Shown here one piece after another: positions 43,086 through 51,854 of a stretch of DNA of 64,000 nt; the first letter of the stretch is position 1, and every line of letters begins with the position of its first letter. A program made the translations under genes and the position numbers. The notes under the pieces were generated by a model. That model searched no databases. It was not told the DNA's origin and saw nothing but the letters and a program-made list of their open reading frames with translations. The stretch lies in assembly GCF_004912275.1 (NCBI RefSeq), contig NZ_STGY01000083.1:242074-306073 (forward strand), given 5' to 3'. The stretch comes from Glycomyces buryatensis. GTDB taxonomy: Bacteria > Actinomycetota > Actinomycetes > Mycobacteriales > Micromonosporaceae.

Positions 43086-43871
43086 ATGACCACGGGCACG
43101 CAGCGCGAGAACGTCAGGTCCAATTACCAGGACTCGCAGAACCTCAAGGACCGCATCAGCCTGTACCGGTACCGGGACCCCGAGATCGATCCGGTCGATG
43201 TCGCCCTGCGGCTGCTGCCCTCGGATCTGCGATTCGTGCTCGACGTCGGGTGCGGCCACGGACAGTACATCGGGGGGCTGCGCGGGGCCCATCCTGAAGC
43301 GACCGTGGTCGGCATCGACGCTTCACCGGCCATGCTCGCCGAGGTCGAGCCGCCGATCATGGCCGCCGACGCGCAGGCGATCCCCTACCCGAACGATGCC
43401 GCCGACGCGGTGCTCGCGATGCACATGCTCTACCACGTGCCCGATATCGCAAAGGCCGTCGGGGAGTTCCGCCGAGTCCTCAAACCCGGGGGAACCCTCC
43501 TGGCCTCCACCAATATCGAGGGCGACATGGCCGAAGTGTGGGAGCTGTGGAGCGAGGCCACCGCCGAGGTGCTCGGCAATGAGGGGTACCAACACGGCAC
43601 GGAGCTGATGCGGTTCGACTCCGCGAACGCGACCGGATACCTGGAGGCCGAATTCGACTCGGTCGAACGGTTCGACGAGCGAGGCAAGGTCGCGGTCCCC
43701 GCTCCCGGTCCGATCCTGAACTACTTCGCCTCGGCCCGCTCGTTCGTCCCGTACGACGACGCCACCCACGACGCGATCATGGACGCCGCCGCGCGGCGAT
43801 TGGAAGCACACTTCGAGCGGCACGACCGCTTCGAGTTCGACAAGGTCCTGGTCTTCTACCGCTGCCACTAG
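43086..43871 (+). CDS. Class I SAM-dependent methyltransferase
   Basis: A 261-residue methyltransferase: FVLDVGCGHGQYIGGLRG (motif I), VVGIDASPAML (post I), MLYHVPDIAKAVGEFRRVLK and PGGTLLASTN (motif III). It resembles UbiE/rRNA-type small-molecule methyltransferases without further hints. GGAG before ATG. Stand-alone gene. Confidence 0.87.
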   Translation: MTTGTQRENVRSNYQDSQNLKDRISLYRYRDPEIDPVDVALRLLPSDLRFVLDVGCGHGQYIGGLRGAHPEATVVGIDASPAMLAEVEPPIMAADAQAIPYPNDAADAVLAMHMLYHVPDIAKAVGEFRRVLKPGGTLLASTNIEGDMAEVWELWSEATAEVLGNEGYQHGTELMRFDSANATGYLEAEFDSVERFDERGKVAVPAPGPILNYFASARSFVPYDDATHDAIMDAAARRLEAHFERHDRFEFDKVLVFYRCH

Positions 43872-43958
43872 ACGTGATCCGCGGAACGACACGACCTCGA
43901 ACCCCCAGCTCATAGAGTCGTAGTCGGCGATCACAGCGCCAAGGACGGGCCAGGTTTA

Positions 43959-43970
43959 TAACGAACGTTA
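43959..43970. promoter_or_regulatory. Inverted repeat upstream of oxidoreductase
   Basis: TAACGAACGTTA (TAACG-N2-CGTTA) lies 36 bases upstream of the oxidoreductase ATG in an otherwise empty promoter region. It fits a repressor half-site pair; no regulator gene is adjacent. Confidence 0.4.
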
Positions 43971-44006
43971 GAATCGATTCGTACCGCTATGCACAGGGGG
44001 ATGCAC

Positions 44007-45014
44007 ATGACTTGGAAGAGCACCGAGGTGCGGCTCATCGCGCGCCCGACCGGCGAGCCCGTTCCCGCCGACTTCGAGCAGATCGAGATCGAACTGCCCG
44101 ACCCGGGACCGGGTCAGGTCCTGATCCGCAATGAGTGGATGAGCGTCGACCCGTACATGCGAGGCCGCATGGACGACGTCGAGTCCTACATTCCGGCGTT
44201 CAAGCTGGGCGAGGCGATGACCGGGACCGCGACCGGCACCGTGGTCGAGTCGAACGCGCCCGACCTGCCCGTCGGGACCTCCGTCCGGCACTTCGCCGGA
44301 TGGCGCACGCACGTCGTGCTCGACGCCAAGGCCGCCGAGCCGATCGACACTACCGCCGTTCCGGCCGAGGTCTACCTGGGAGTCCTCGGCGTCACCGGCC
44401 TGACGGCCTACCAGTCCCTCGTCGCGATCGCCCCCGTCAAGGAGGGCGACACGGTGTGGATCTCCGGCGCCGCAGGCGCCGTCGGCACCGCCGCCGGCCC
44501 CATCGCCAAGGCGCTCGGCGCGGCCAAGGTCATCGGCTCGGCCGGCGGCCCCGCCAAGACCCGGCGCCTGGTCGAGGAGTTCGGCTACGACCACGCCGTC
44601 GATTACCGCGCCGGGGATCTGGAGGGCAAGCTGCGGGCCGTCGCCCCCGAGGGCATCGACGTCTACCTGGACAATGTGGGCGGCGACCACCTGTCCGCCG
44701 CGCTTGCGCTCCTCAAGGTCCACGGCAGGGTCGCCATCGTCGGCGCGATCAGCCAGTACAACGCGGAGGGGCCGAGCACCGGTCCGGCGAATTTCGATCA
44801 GGTGATCCGCAAGCGCCTGACCCTGCGCGGCATGAACGTTCAGGACCACACCGATCTCGCACCCGACTACGGCAGGCTCGCGGCGCGGCTGCTCGGCGAG
44901 GGCAAGCTCAAGCAGGAGCAGACCGTGGTCGAGGGCATCGACAATGCGATTGAGGCGTTCGGGTCGATGATGCGCGGCGCCAACACCGGCAAGATGCTCG
45001 TCAAGCTCGTCTGA
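44007..45014 (+). CDS. NADP-dependent zinc-free MDR oxidoreductase (CurA/LTB4DH-like)
   Basis: A 335-residue medium-chain reductase. Blocks: GQVLIRNEWMSVDPYMRGRM, TGLTAYQSLVAIAPVKEGDT, WISGAAGAVGTAAGPIAK (NADP loop) and DVYLDNVGGDHLSAAL. It lacks the zinc ligands of alcohol dehydrogenases. The group reduces alpha,beta-unsaturated carbonyls (prostaglandin reductase, curcumin reductase). The start is the third in-frame ATG, with GGGGG seven bases upstream. A strong terminator follows. Confidence 0.92.
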   Translation: MTWKSTEVRLIARPTGEPVPADFEQIEIELPDPGPGQVLIRNEWMSVDPYMRGRMDDVESYIPAFKLGEAMTGTATGTVVESNAPDLPVGTSVRHFAGWRTHVVLDAKAAEPIDTTAVPAEVYLGVLGVTGLTAYQSLVAIAPVKEGDTVWISGAAGAVGTAAGPIAKALGAAKVIGSAGGPAKTRRLVEEFGYDHAVDYRAGDLEGKLRAVAPEGIDVYLDNVGGDHLSAALALLKVHGRVAIVGAISQYNAEGPSTGPANFDQVIRKRLTLRGMNVQDHTDLAPDYGRLAARLLGEGKLKQEQTVVEGIDNAIEAFGSMMRGANTGKMLVKLV

Positions 45015-45021
45015 ACCACCG

Positions 45022-45058
45022 AAAGCGCCCCGGACCTGGCTGGTCCGGGGCGCTTTTT
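45022..45058. terminator. Bidirectional intrinsic terminator
   Basis: A 15-bp perfect stem (AAAGCGCCCCGGACC and its complement) with loop TGGCT and flanking T and A runs on both sides. It sits between the convergent oxidoreductase and carboxypeptidase genes. Confidence 0.92.
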
Positions 45059-45071
45059 CGTGGCCCGAAGG

Positions 45072-46403
45072 CTATTCGGCGTACGGGGCGGCGGCGGCCT
45101 GCGCGGCCGTCATGAGCGCGTCCTCATTGGCCGGCCACAGAGAGTCGTCCACGCACTCGTAGGCGGGGAAGAACCCGCCGCAGTTGCCCGAGTCGGGGCC
45201 GACCTCGTAGGTGTAGCTCGCGATGCCGAGTTCGCCGTAGGTGAAGTCGTCGGTGGTGCCCGACGTGGCATAGCCGACGGTCTCCGAACCGGTGCCCACG
45301 AGGTAGCCGTTCGAGTCGGACATGGCATTGCCGAGCGCCCGCAGCCCGTCGTCGTTCGGCGGGCTGTCATCGGTGTAACCCCACGGCACGATGATGTACT
45401 CGCCGTAGCTGTGCAGGCTGATGAACACGTCGCGAGCGTCGTCCGGAGCCGGGTCGGTCGCGCTCTCGCCGCGCTGGTCGGGGTGGATCGCCCGCAGCCA
45501 GTCCTCGATCGCCTGGGTCTCGGGCTCCGAGGCCGCCGCCGGACCCTGGAAGGTCTCGGCGCACGGGTTGGTCGAATCCGCGCCCCATTCGAAGCTGGAG
45601 TTCCGGTTCAGGTCGACGCCGAGGCTCTCGCCGCAGTCGCCGTTCGAGTCGTTCGCGTTCTTGCGCTGGAGGATCGGGTCGTCGCCACCCGAGGCGACGA
45701 TGTCCACGCCGTCCGGGTTACCGATCGGGACCACCCACACCTCCGTGGTGTCCAGCAGCTCGGTGACGGCGTCATCGGTGCCGTAGCCCTCGACGAGCTT
45801 GTCGATCCACCGCCAGGAGATCTCGCCGGTGGCGATCTCGCGGGCGTGGATCTGCGAGATCATCGAGAAGCGCGGCTTCGTCGACTCAGGACTCTGCTCG
45901 CAGTCGCCCTCGGCGATCTTGGTGATGCAGATGGCCATGATGTCGTGGCCGCCCTCGCCCTGGGTCTTGAGCCAGGAGTCGCCGATGTCGAAGACCTGCG
46001 TCAGGTCCGGGTTCGCGGCGGCGACCTCGTCCAGGTGGGCCTCGTACTGCTCGACGGTGTGGTAACCGCCGTAGTAGGTGCCCTCCTGCCGCACGCCGGG
46101 GGCGATCTCCTTGTAGACGGTGTCGTGGAACTGCGGGTCGTAGCCGAGGCCCCGCAGGTCCTCGGCGATCGCGTCGTCGCCGATGACCAGAGTGGAGTCC
46201 TCGTGCGCCTCTGCGACGTCGAATCCCTGGCCCTCAAGGTCGGCGACCTGGTCGGCGGTCAGACCGGACAGGCTCCAGGTGACGGGTTCGCTCTCGGCGG
46301 GTCCGGCGGGATCGGCTTGCGCGGTCATCGTCGCCACGCCAGTGGCCACGGCCGTGAGCGCGATCGCGATGCCCGCGGTGACGAGCCTTCGCTTCGAATG
46401 CAT
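45072..46403 (-). CDS. Secreted M14 zinc carboxypeptidase
   Basis: A 443-residue secreted peptidase. Signal peptide about 1-30 (MHSKRRLVTAGIAIALTAVA, ending near AQA), a prosegment, then the M14 catalytic domain: zinc ligands in QIHAREIATGE (H-x2-E), VDLNRNSSFEWG, the third ligand in FISLHSYGEYI, and the catalytic Glu in SYTYEVGPD. It resembles carboxypeptidase T/SG of actinomycetes, which cut broad C-terminal residues. The start is the Met of the signal peptide, AAGGA nine bases upstream. Confidence 0.93.
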   Translation of the reverse strand: MHSKRRLVTAGIAIALTAVATGVATMTAQADPAGPAESEPVTWSLSGLTADQVADLEGQGFDVAEAHEDSTLVIGDDAIAEDLRGLGYDPQFHDTVYKEIAPGVRQEGTYYGGYHTVEQYEAHLDEVAAANPDLTQVFDIGDSWLKTQGEGGHDIMAICITKIAEGDCEQSPESTKPRFSMISQIHAREIATGEISWRWIDKLVEGYGTDDAVTELLDTTEVWVVPIGNPDGVDIVASGGDDPILQRKNANDSNGDCGESLGVDLNRNSSFEWGADSTNPCAETFQGPAAASEPETQAIEDWLRAIHPDQRGESATDPAPDDARDVFISLHSYGEYIIVPWGYTDDSPPNDDGLRALGNAMSDSNGYLVGTGSETVGYATSGTTDDFTYGELGIASYTYEVGPDSGNCGGFFPAYECVDDSLWPANEDALMTAAQAAAAPYAE

Positions 46404-46500
46404 GGATGCGTTCCTTTCTCGGCGCGTCCGGGGTGACGGTGCGCCAGAGGGGGGGTAGAAGTGAGGACTAATCATACCCATAGCTGTCAATAGCGTCGTA

Positions 46501-48498
46501 TTACTCCACATTAGGACACAACGGGTCCGACCGCGTGCGCGTGCGAGAAGGGGCCGGACCACTCACCGGCTCATAGCGATCGAAGACGCATTCTGCGACG
46601 CCTTCCCCGCTGGTGAGCGAGGGCAGGCGCTGGCCGAGCGCGTGCACGGAGGCGGCCGGGATCGAGCCCTCCAGCACGTAGGCGCGGCCCTTCCCTTGTG
46701 GCACCGGCTCGGGCGGCCCGCCCGGAACCGCCCGCAGCTTGGCGAGCAGGGCGAGGACGCCGCGGAGCGCGTCCTCCGGCACCTCGATCCTGAAGCGGTG
46801 CACCGGTTCGTGCACGGCCGTTCCGGCCCGGGCCAGCGCGTCCATGAGCACCACCCGCGTCAGGTTGCGGAAATCCCCTGCGGTGGAGGACATGCTCTTG
46901 TCGAAGCTGCCGTGCGCACTGCTCTGCCTGGCCCAGTAGCCGGAGTGCGTCATGGTGACGGTGCAGTCGTGGACCTGCCAACCGCGCAGTCCCTCATTGA
47001 AGGTGCGGTGGACGGACTCCTCGACGGCATTGAAGAACGCGGGCGGCATCGATCCGAGTTCGACGCCGAGCTTGAACTCGATCCCAGCGTCGTTGGAGGC
47101 AAGGTCGTTGGAGGCGTGGCCGATCGGGGCGGGGTCGATGCGCAGCCCGACGGTAGCCAGGAACGGATTCGGTTCGACGGCGATGAACTGGACGGCCTCC
47201 CCCGAGCCGGTGGGCCGTTCGATGCAGATGACGGTGGACTCCTGGAAGTCGACGTCGAGCCCGAACTCGTCGGCGAGGGTCGCCTCGATGACCTCCTTCT
47301 GGACCTCCCCGTACAGGGACAATGAGAGCTCGGATTCGGATTCGTTGTGGTGCAATCCGATGAGCGGGTCCTGCTCGGCGAGCTGGGCCAGCGCCTGGTG
47401 GAGCGCGACGCGGTCGGTCTCGCGCGCCGGGACCACCACCGTCTCCAATGTGGGTGGAGCGAAGTGCTCGGTGCGGCGCTTCGGGGCGAGCCCGATCGAG
47501 TCGCCGATGCGGGCGTCGAGGCCCCAGAGCTTGGCGATCCGCCCGGCCGAGACGGACTGGGCGCGGTGGTCATCGCCCTGGTCGAAGACGCTGATGCCGG
47601 TGACCTTGCCTTCGCCCGCGCTGACCGGCAGCCGATCGCGGACGCTGATCGTGCCGGAGTACATGCGGGCGTAGGCGATCTTCTCCCCCGCCGAGCCGCG
47701 TTCGACCTTGAAGACGGTGGCCGAGACGGGACCGGCGGGCTCGCCGTCTGCGGCCGGCAGCAGGTGCCGGATGCCCTCGGTGAGGCCGTCGACGCCTTCG
47801 CCGGTGATGGCGGATCCGAAGTAGACGGGGAAGACCCGCGCGGCCGCGGTCTGCTCGACGAGCGAGCGGCGGATCCGGGCGGGCGACGCGGCGCGCTCGT
47901 CGCCGACGTAGTCGGCCAGGAAGGCGTCGTCGTGCTCGGCGAGCAGGTCGGTCAGCTCGGTGAGGAACGCTTGATCGGTGCGCGGACTCGATTGGCTGCG
48001 GGCCCCGATGCCTTTGATGTGTTCGACGGTGTCCATGGCGATCACGGCGGGGTCGAGCTTGGCGGCGAGGTCGGCCAGCAGGTCCTCGTAGCGGGCACCG
48101 GCGCGGTCGATCTTATTGACGAAAATGAGCGTCGGAATCCCGAGCCTTCGCAAGGCCCGCATGAGGATGCGGGTCTGGGCCTGGACGCCTTCGACGGCCG
48201 AGACGACCAGGACGGCCCCGTCGAGCACGTTCATGGCCCGCTCGACCTCGGCGATGAAGTCGGGGTGGCCGGGCGTGTCGATGAGGTTGACGACGGTGTC
48301 GCCGATCGTGAACGAGACGACGGCGGCCTTGATGGTGATGCCGCGTCGGCGTTCGAGGTCGAGCGAGTCGGTCTGGGTGCTGCCGCTGTCCACGCTGCCG
48401 AGGGCGTCGGTGACGCCGGCCTCGTGGAGCAGGCGCTCCGTCAGGCTGGTCTTACCCGCGTCGACATGGGCCAGGATCCCAAGGTTGAGTGTGCGCAC
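46501..48498 (-). CDS. Tet(M)/Otr(A)-type ribosomal protection GTPase
   Basis: A 665-residue EF-G-like GTPase. G1 AHVDAGKT (10-17), G2 LERRRGITIKAAVV, G3 DTPGHPDF, G4 NKIDRAG. The spacing from the first residue and the absence of EF-G's insert place it with tetracycline ribosomal protection proteins rather than EF-G. It would remove tetracyclines from the ribosome using GTP. GTG start chosen by alignment to the family N terminus (MRTLNLGILAHVDAGKT). GGAGG is 12 bases upstream, longer than usual, and an upstream leader ORF overlaps this start, suggesting translational control. Confidence 0.88.
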   Translation of the reverse strand: MRTLNLGILAHVDAGKTSLTERLLHEAGVTDALGSVDSGSTQTDSLDLERRRGITIKAAVVSFTIGDTVVNLIDTPGHPDFIAEVERAMNVLDGAVLVVSAVEGVQAQTRILMRALRRLGIPTLIFVNKIDRAGARYEDLLADLAAKLDPAVIAMDTVEHIKGIGARSQSSPRTDQAFLTELTDLLAEHDDAFLADYVGDERAASPARIRRSLVEQTAAARVFPVYFGSAITGEGVDGLTEGIRHLLPAADGEPAGPVSATVFKVERGSAGEKIAYARMYSGTISVRDRLPVSAGEGKVTGISVFDQGDDHRAQSVSAGRIAKLWGLDARIGDSIGLAPKRRTEHFAPPTLETVVVPARETDRVALHQALAQLAEQDPLIGLHHNESESELSLSLYGEVQKEVIEATLADEFGLDVDFQESTVICIERPTGSGEAVQFIAVEPNPFLATVGLRIDPAPIGHASNDLASNDAGIEFKLGVELGSMPPAFFNAVEESVHRTFNEGLRGWQVHDCTVTMTHSGYWARQSSAHGSFDKSMSSTAGDFRNLTRVVLMDALARAGTAVHEPVHRFRIEVPEDALRGVLALLAKLRAVPGGPPEPVPQGKGRAYVLEGSIPAASVHALGQRLPSLTSGEGVAECVFDRYEPVSGPAPSRTRTRSDPLCPNVE

Positions 48499-48562
48499 GT
48501 ACGGTCATGTCCTCCGGTTTGACGATGCTTCCTTTCTGGCTGGACATGAACTGTGGACGCAT
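48452..48562 (-). CDS. Leader ORF overlapping the ribosomal protection gene (36 aa)
   Basis: ATG at 48562 with a strong GGAGG eight bases upstream begins MRPQFMSSQKGSIVKPEDMT and runs 36 codons in a different frame across the GTG start of the protection gene, stopping 47 bases inside it. Short overlapping leaders are known to control antibiotic-induced translation. No conserved leader peptide is recognised, so this is a proposal based on the ribosome binding site and position. Confidence 0.5.
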   Translation of the reverse strand: MRPQFMSSQKGSIVKPEDMTVRAHTQPWDPGPCRRG

Positions 48563-48649
48563 TGGTGACTCCTCCGTCGATCGGTGCTCGGAGGTAGTAC
48601 AGCAGACGGCGGCGCGGGCCGCAATCATTATTCGGCGGGTCGAATTGAC

Positions 48650-49465
48650 TCAGGCGACGCTGCGCGCGGCTTCGATGAGTCCTTCGATCACTTGTGCCAC
48701 ACCGTCTTCGGCATTGGACTTGGCCCGATCGGTGGCGGCGGCCAGGGTTTCTGGGTGGGCGTCGCCGACGGCGTAGGACCGGCCGGCCCAGGAGAGCATC
48801 GGGGCATCGTTCGGCATGTCGCCGAATGCGACGACGTCCTCGGGGCCGTAGCCGTGTTCGGTGCACCAGATTTCGAGGCCGGTGGCCTTATTGACGCCGG
48901 GGGCGTTGAAGTCGAGCATCCCGAAGTCGCCCCAGTGGCACATGTCGAGCTCGGACAGATCGGCCCCGGCGACGGCGGCGGCCATGTCGTCCCCGGTGCG
49001 TTCGGGGTGGTAGAGCTTGATCTTGACGACGCGTTCGGCCCGGTCGAAAACCCCTTCGAGGCTGTCGGCGAAGTCCCAGTTCGGGGAGTTCACGAGCTCT
49101 TGGTACGGCCCCTCGCCGACGATGCCGGTGCCGGTCTCGACGGCGAACGCGGCTCCCGGCAGCAGTTCGGTCAGCGTCTCGCTCACCTTGCGCGCCACGG
49201 GAAGCGGGATCGAGCGCAGAATGCGGATGTCCCCGCCCTCGGGCTGGCAGAAGATCGCCCCGTTGGCACAGATCGCGGTGTCGACCAGCTCCATGAGTCC
49301 GGGGAGGTTCGCGACGCCGTAGGGGGTGCGGGCGGTGACCGCGACGATGGCGAAGCCGTGCTCGCGGGCGGCGACGAGCGCCTTGCGGGTCCGCTCGGTG
49401 AGTTGGTGGTCGGGGCCGAGGAGGGTGCCATCCAGATCGGAGGCTATGACATTGGGGGTCTGCAC
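48650..49465 (-). CDS. HAD superfamily phosphatase (Cof type)
   Basis: A 271-residue HAD hydrolase of the Cof/YbjI subfamily. Motif I ASDLDGTLLGPD (nucleophile Asp), motif II AVTARTP, Lys in VVKIKLYHPE, and motif IV VAFGDMPNDAPML. The C2B cap is between motifs II and III. It probably dephosphorylates sugar phosphates or similar metabolites in the cytosol. GTG start. Confidence 0.9.
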   Translation of the reverse strand: MQTPNVIASDLDGTLLGPDHQLTERTRKALVAAREHGFAIVAVTARTPYGVANLPGLMELVDTAICANGAIFCQPEGGDIRILRSIPLPVARKVSETLTELLPGAAFAVETGTGIVGEGPYQELVNSPNWDFADSLEGVFDRAERVVKIKLYHPERTGDDMAAAVAGADLSELDMCHWGDFGMLDFNAPGVNKATGLEIWCTEHGYGPEDVVAFGDMPNDAPMLSWAGRSYAVGDAHPETLAAATDRAKSNAEDGVAQVIEGLIEAARSVA

Positions 49466-49654
49466 GGGTCAAGTATCTCCCCACCGACCCCGGTAGGCAA
49501 ACCTGTTCGTTTCAGGCCCTGCCGAAGGCCCCGATGGAGGCGTGGAACAGTCCGGGACCCGAGCCCGCTGTCGCCGCTCCCGCAATTCGCCCGGACTTGT
49601 CGGACCCCGCGCGTAGCGTGGCGGAAGAGAGCCTGCCTAGCCAAGGAACTCGAG

Positions 49655-50272
49655 ATGGCCGCCTACGACCTCAAACGCGAGCTCAAGTCCCTCTACGCGC
49701 CCAAGAACACCGACTGGGACCTGTTGGACGTGCCCCCGCAGCAGTTCCTCGCGATCGATGGCCGGGGGGACCCGAACACCGCCGCGGCGTACACCGAGGC
49801 CGTGGAGGCGCTCTACTCCGTGGCCTACACGATCAAGTTCGCCTGCAAGCGGGGCGAGGGCGGCGACTTCACCGTGGGGCCGCTCGAAGGACTCTGGTGG
49901 TCGGACCGCCCGGAGGACTTCACCGCCCGGGCCAAGTCCTCGTGGCAGTGGCGGATGCTGATCTGCCAGCCGGCATGGGTCGACGCCGAGCTCATCGAGG
50001 CCGCCAAGGCGACGGCGCAGGCCAAGAAGCGGCTCCCCGCGATCGCCCGAATCGAGCACCACGCCCTCGAAGAGGGCCTGTGCGCCCAGGTCCTGCACCG
50101 GGGCTCGTACGACGACGAGGGTCCGACACTGGCGGACCTTCACAGGCACTTCATGCCCGACCACGGGCTCGCTTTCAACGGCCTCCACCACGAGATCTAC
50201 CTGAGCGATCCCCGCAGGGTCACCCCGGAGAAGTTGAAAACTGTTCTGCGCCAACCGGTTCGAAAGACATAG
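49655..50272 (+). CDS. GyrI-like small-molecule binding domain protein
   Basis: A 205-residue stand-alone GyrI/SOUL-like protein. LKSLYAPKNTDWDLLDVPPQ then FLAIDGRGDPN is the typical start; GPLEGLWWSD and HRGSYDDEGPTLADL match the rest of the family. Such proteins bind drug-like ligands, or hydrolyse some. AAGGA seven bases before ATG. Upstream of the TetR gene in the same direction but with its own operator between. Confidence 0.82.
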   Translation: MAAYDLKRELKSLYAPKNTDWDLLDVPPQQFLAIDGRGDPNTAAAYTEAVEALYSVAYTIKFACKRGEGGDFTVGPLEGLWWSDRPEDFTARAKSSWQWRMLICQPAWVDAELIEAAKATAQAKKRLPAIARIEHHALEEGLCAQVLHRGSYDDEGPTLADLHRHFMPDHGLAFNGLHHEIYLSDPRRVTPEKLKTVLRQPVRKT

Positions 50273-50291
50273 TGATCCGGCGCATATGTAT

Positions 50292-50307
50292 TTGACCTAG
50301 GGGTCAA
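50292..50307. promoter_or_regulatory. TetR operator, copy 1
   Basis: TTGACCTAGGGGTCAA, inverted repeat TTGACC-N4-GGTCAA, 20 bases upstream of the TetR start codon. It shares TTGACCT...TCAA with the site at 50945-50960, so the regulator likely controls itself and the SDR gene. Confidence 0.75.
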
Positions 50308-50327
50308 GAATGGTTTACGGTTGAGAC

Positions 50328-50903
50328 ATGGGCAGGCCTAAGCAGTTCGAACCGGACGTCGTCGTTTCACAGGCGATGGACGCGTTCTGGACGAATGGAT
50401 ACGGCGCCACGTCCCCGGCCGACCTGGCCGAGGCGACGGGCGTCGCCAAGGGCAGCCTGTACCACGCCTTCGGTTCCAAGCGAGCACTTTTCGACAAGGC
50501 ACTGGAGTTGTACGACCGGGCCGGCGCCGAGATGACCGAGGAGTACATGTCCATCCCGGGCACCGCCAAGGAACGGATCCGGGCCTACCTGATGCTCATC
50601 GTGGAGATGGACCTCGCGGCGCCGGTGCGCCGCGGGTGCCTGGCCGCGAACACCGCACTTGAGTTGGGCGGCAAGGACGAAGACGCGTCCAGGGCCGTGC
50701 ACCGGATGCAGGAGCACACGATAGCGATACTGACCGCCCGCATCGAGCAGGGCCAGCGCGACGGCGACGTCGCACCAGGCGTCGATGCCCGAAAGCAGGC
50801 CCGTTTCCTCATGAACACCATTGTGGGGCTGCGCGTCATGGCCAAGACCTATGACGGTCCCGAACTCCACGACATCATCGACACCTCCCTGACCAACTTC
50901 TAA
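50328..50903 (+). CDS. TetR family regulator
   Basis: A 191-residue TetR regulator. The helix-turn-helix is SPADLAEATGVAKGSLYHAF; GRPKQFEPDVVVSQAMDAFW precedes it. The C-terminal domain matches the AcrR/YxaF-like group with RRGCLAANTALEL. The same-direction downstream SDR gene has a second copy of its operator, which makes a two-gene autoregulated unit separated by a terminator. Confidence 0.9.
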   Translation: MGRPKQFEPDVVVSQAMDAFWTNGYGATSPADLAEATGVAKGSLYHAFGSKRALFDKALELYDRAGAEMTEEYMSIPGTAKERIRAYLMLIVEMDLAAPVRRGCLAANTALELGGKDEDASRAVHRMQEHTIAILTARIEQGQRDGDVAPGVDARKQARFLMNTIVGLRVMAKTYDGPELHDIIDTSLTNF

Positions 50904-50910
50904 TTCACCG

Positions 50911-50931
50911 CGCCCCATCCGGGGCGTTTTT
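50911..50931 (+). terminator. Intrinsic terminator
   Basis: CGCCCC-ATCC-GGGGCG followed by TTTTT, directly after the TetR stop codon, separating it from the SDR gene's own promoter. Confidence 0.88.
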
Positions 50932-50944
50932 CTCACCTCGATAT

Positions 50945-50960
50945 TTGACCTCAAGTTCAA
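50945..50960. promoter_or_regulatory. TetR operator, copy 2
   Basis: TTGACCTCAAGTTCAA, imperfect inverted repeat like the site at 50292-50307, 23 bases upstream of the SDR start codon. Confidence 0.7.
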
Positions 50961-50983
50961 GAAAAATCTCTGGAAGGAATCCA

Positions 50984-51772
50984 ATGGACCTCGGAATCAA
51001 TGGAAAGACCGCGATCGTGACCGGCGCCAGCCGCGGCATCGGGCTGGCCATCGTGCGGGCCCTGGCCGAAGAGGGCGTCCGCGTCGTCGGCGCCGCTCGG
51101 ACCATCACCCCGGAGCTCGAAAAGGTCGCCGCCGCGACGGTTTCAGCGGACCTGAGCACCAAGGAAGGCGTGACCACGCTGGTCGAGCAGTCCCTTGAAA
51201 CTCTCGGCGGGATCGACTACCTCGTCAACAATGTCGGCGCCGGCGACGCGGCCGGGATGACCATCGGCAGCTTCCTCGACGTCGGCAATGACCAATGGGA
51301 GTCGATCTTCAATCTCAATCTCTTCAGTGCCGTGTGGACCACCCGCGCGGCCCTGCCGAGCATTCTGGAGCGCCGCGGCGCGATCGTGAACCTCTCCTCG
51401 GTCAACGCCAAGGTGCCGTCCACGAGCCCCGTCGGCTACGGCGAGGCCAAGGCCGCGCTGACCGCCTTCACCAAGCGCATCAGTGAGGAGTTCGCCCCGC
51501 AGGGCGTGCGGGCCAACACCATCTCCCCCGGCGTCATCGGCAGTTCGCTGTGGAGGGACGCCGGCAGCTTCGGGGAGAAGATCGCCGAGGCCTACGGCGT
51601 CCCGCACGAGGACTTCCTCCAGGCCATTCCGCAGCAGTTCGGCATCGCCTCGGGCCGCATCGGAGAGCCCGAGGAGGTCGCCGATCTGGTGGCGTTCCTT
51701 CTCTCCGACCGGGCGGCCAACATTCACGGAGCCGACTACGTCATCGACGGCGGCACTCTGAAGAGCTTCTAG
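50984..51772 (+). CDS. Short-chain dehydrogenase/reductase
   Basis: A 262-residue classical SDR. Cofactor loop TGASRGIGLAI, NNVGAGDA (NNAG block), catalytic Ser in VNLSSVNAK, Y-x3-K in GYGEAKAAL and PGVI block SPGVIGSSLW. An oxidoreductase under the TetR operator; the substrate may be the ligand of that regulator or a related compound. AAGGAA before ATG. Confidence 0.92.
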   Translation: MDLGINGKTAIVTGASRGIGLAIVRALAEEGVRVVGAARTITPELEKVAAATVSADLSTKEGVTTLVEQSLETLGGIDYLVNNVGAGDAAGMTIGSFLDVGNDQWESIFNLNLFSAVWTTRAALPSILERRGAIVNLSSVNAKVPSTSPVGYGEAKAALTAFTKRISEEFAPQGVRANTISPGVIGSSLWRDAGSFGEKIAEAYGVPHEDFLQAIPQQFGIASGRIGEPEEVADLVAFLLSDRAANIHGADYVIDGGTLKSF

Positions 51773-51781
51773 TTCGAGTCC

Positions 51782-51812
51782 GGGTGCGGACGGTCGGCGA
51801 CCGTCCGCACCC
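51782..51812. terminator. Bidirectional hairpin
   Basis: A perfect 13-bp stem (GGGTGCGGACGGT with its complement) and a five-base loop, between the convergent SDR and Nudix genes. Confidence 0.85.
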
Positions 51813-51854
51813 GTTCGGCATGTGCCGCAGCCGGTTCGACCCGCGTCGGTCGGA

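Noticed and set aside
46501..48498. Elongation factor G
   Set aside because: Length, N-terminal start and lack of the EF-G-specific insert fit tetracycline ribosomal protection proteins; no rpsL/rpsG/tuf neighbours.
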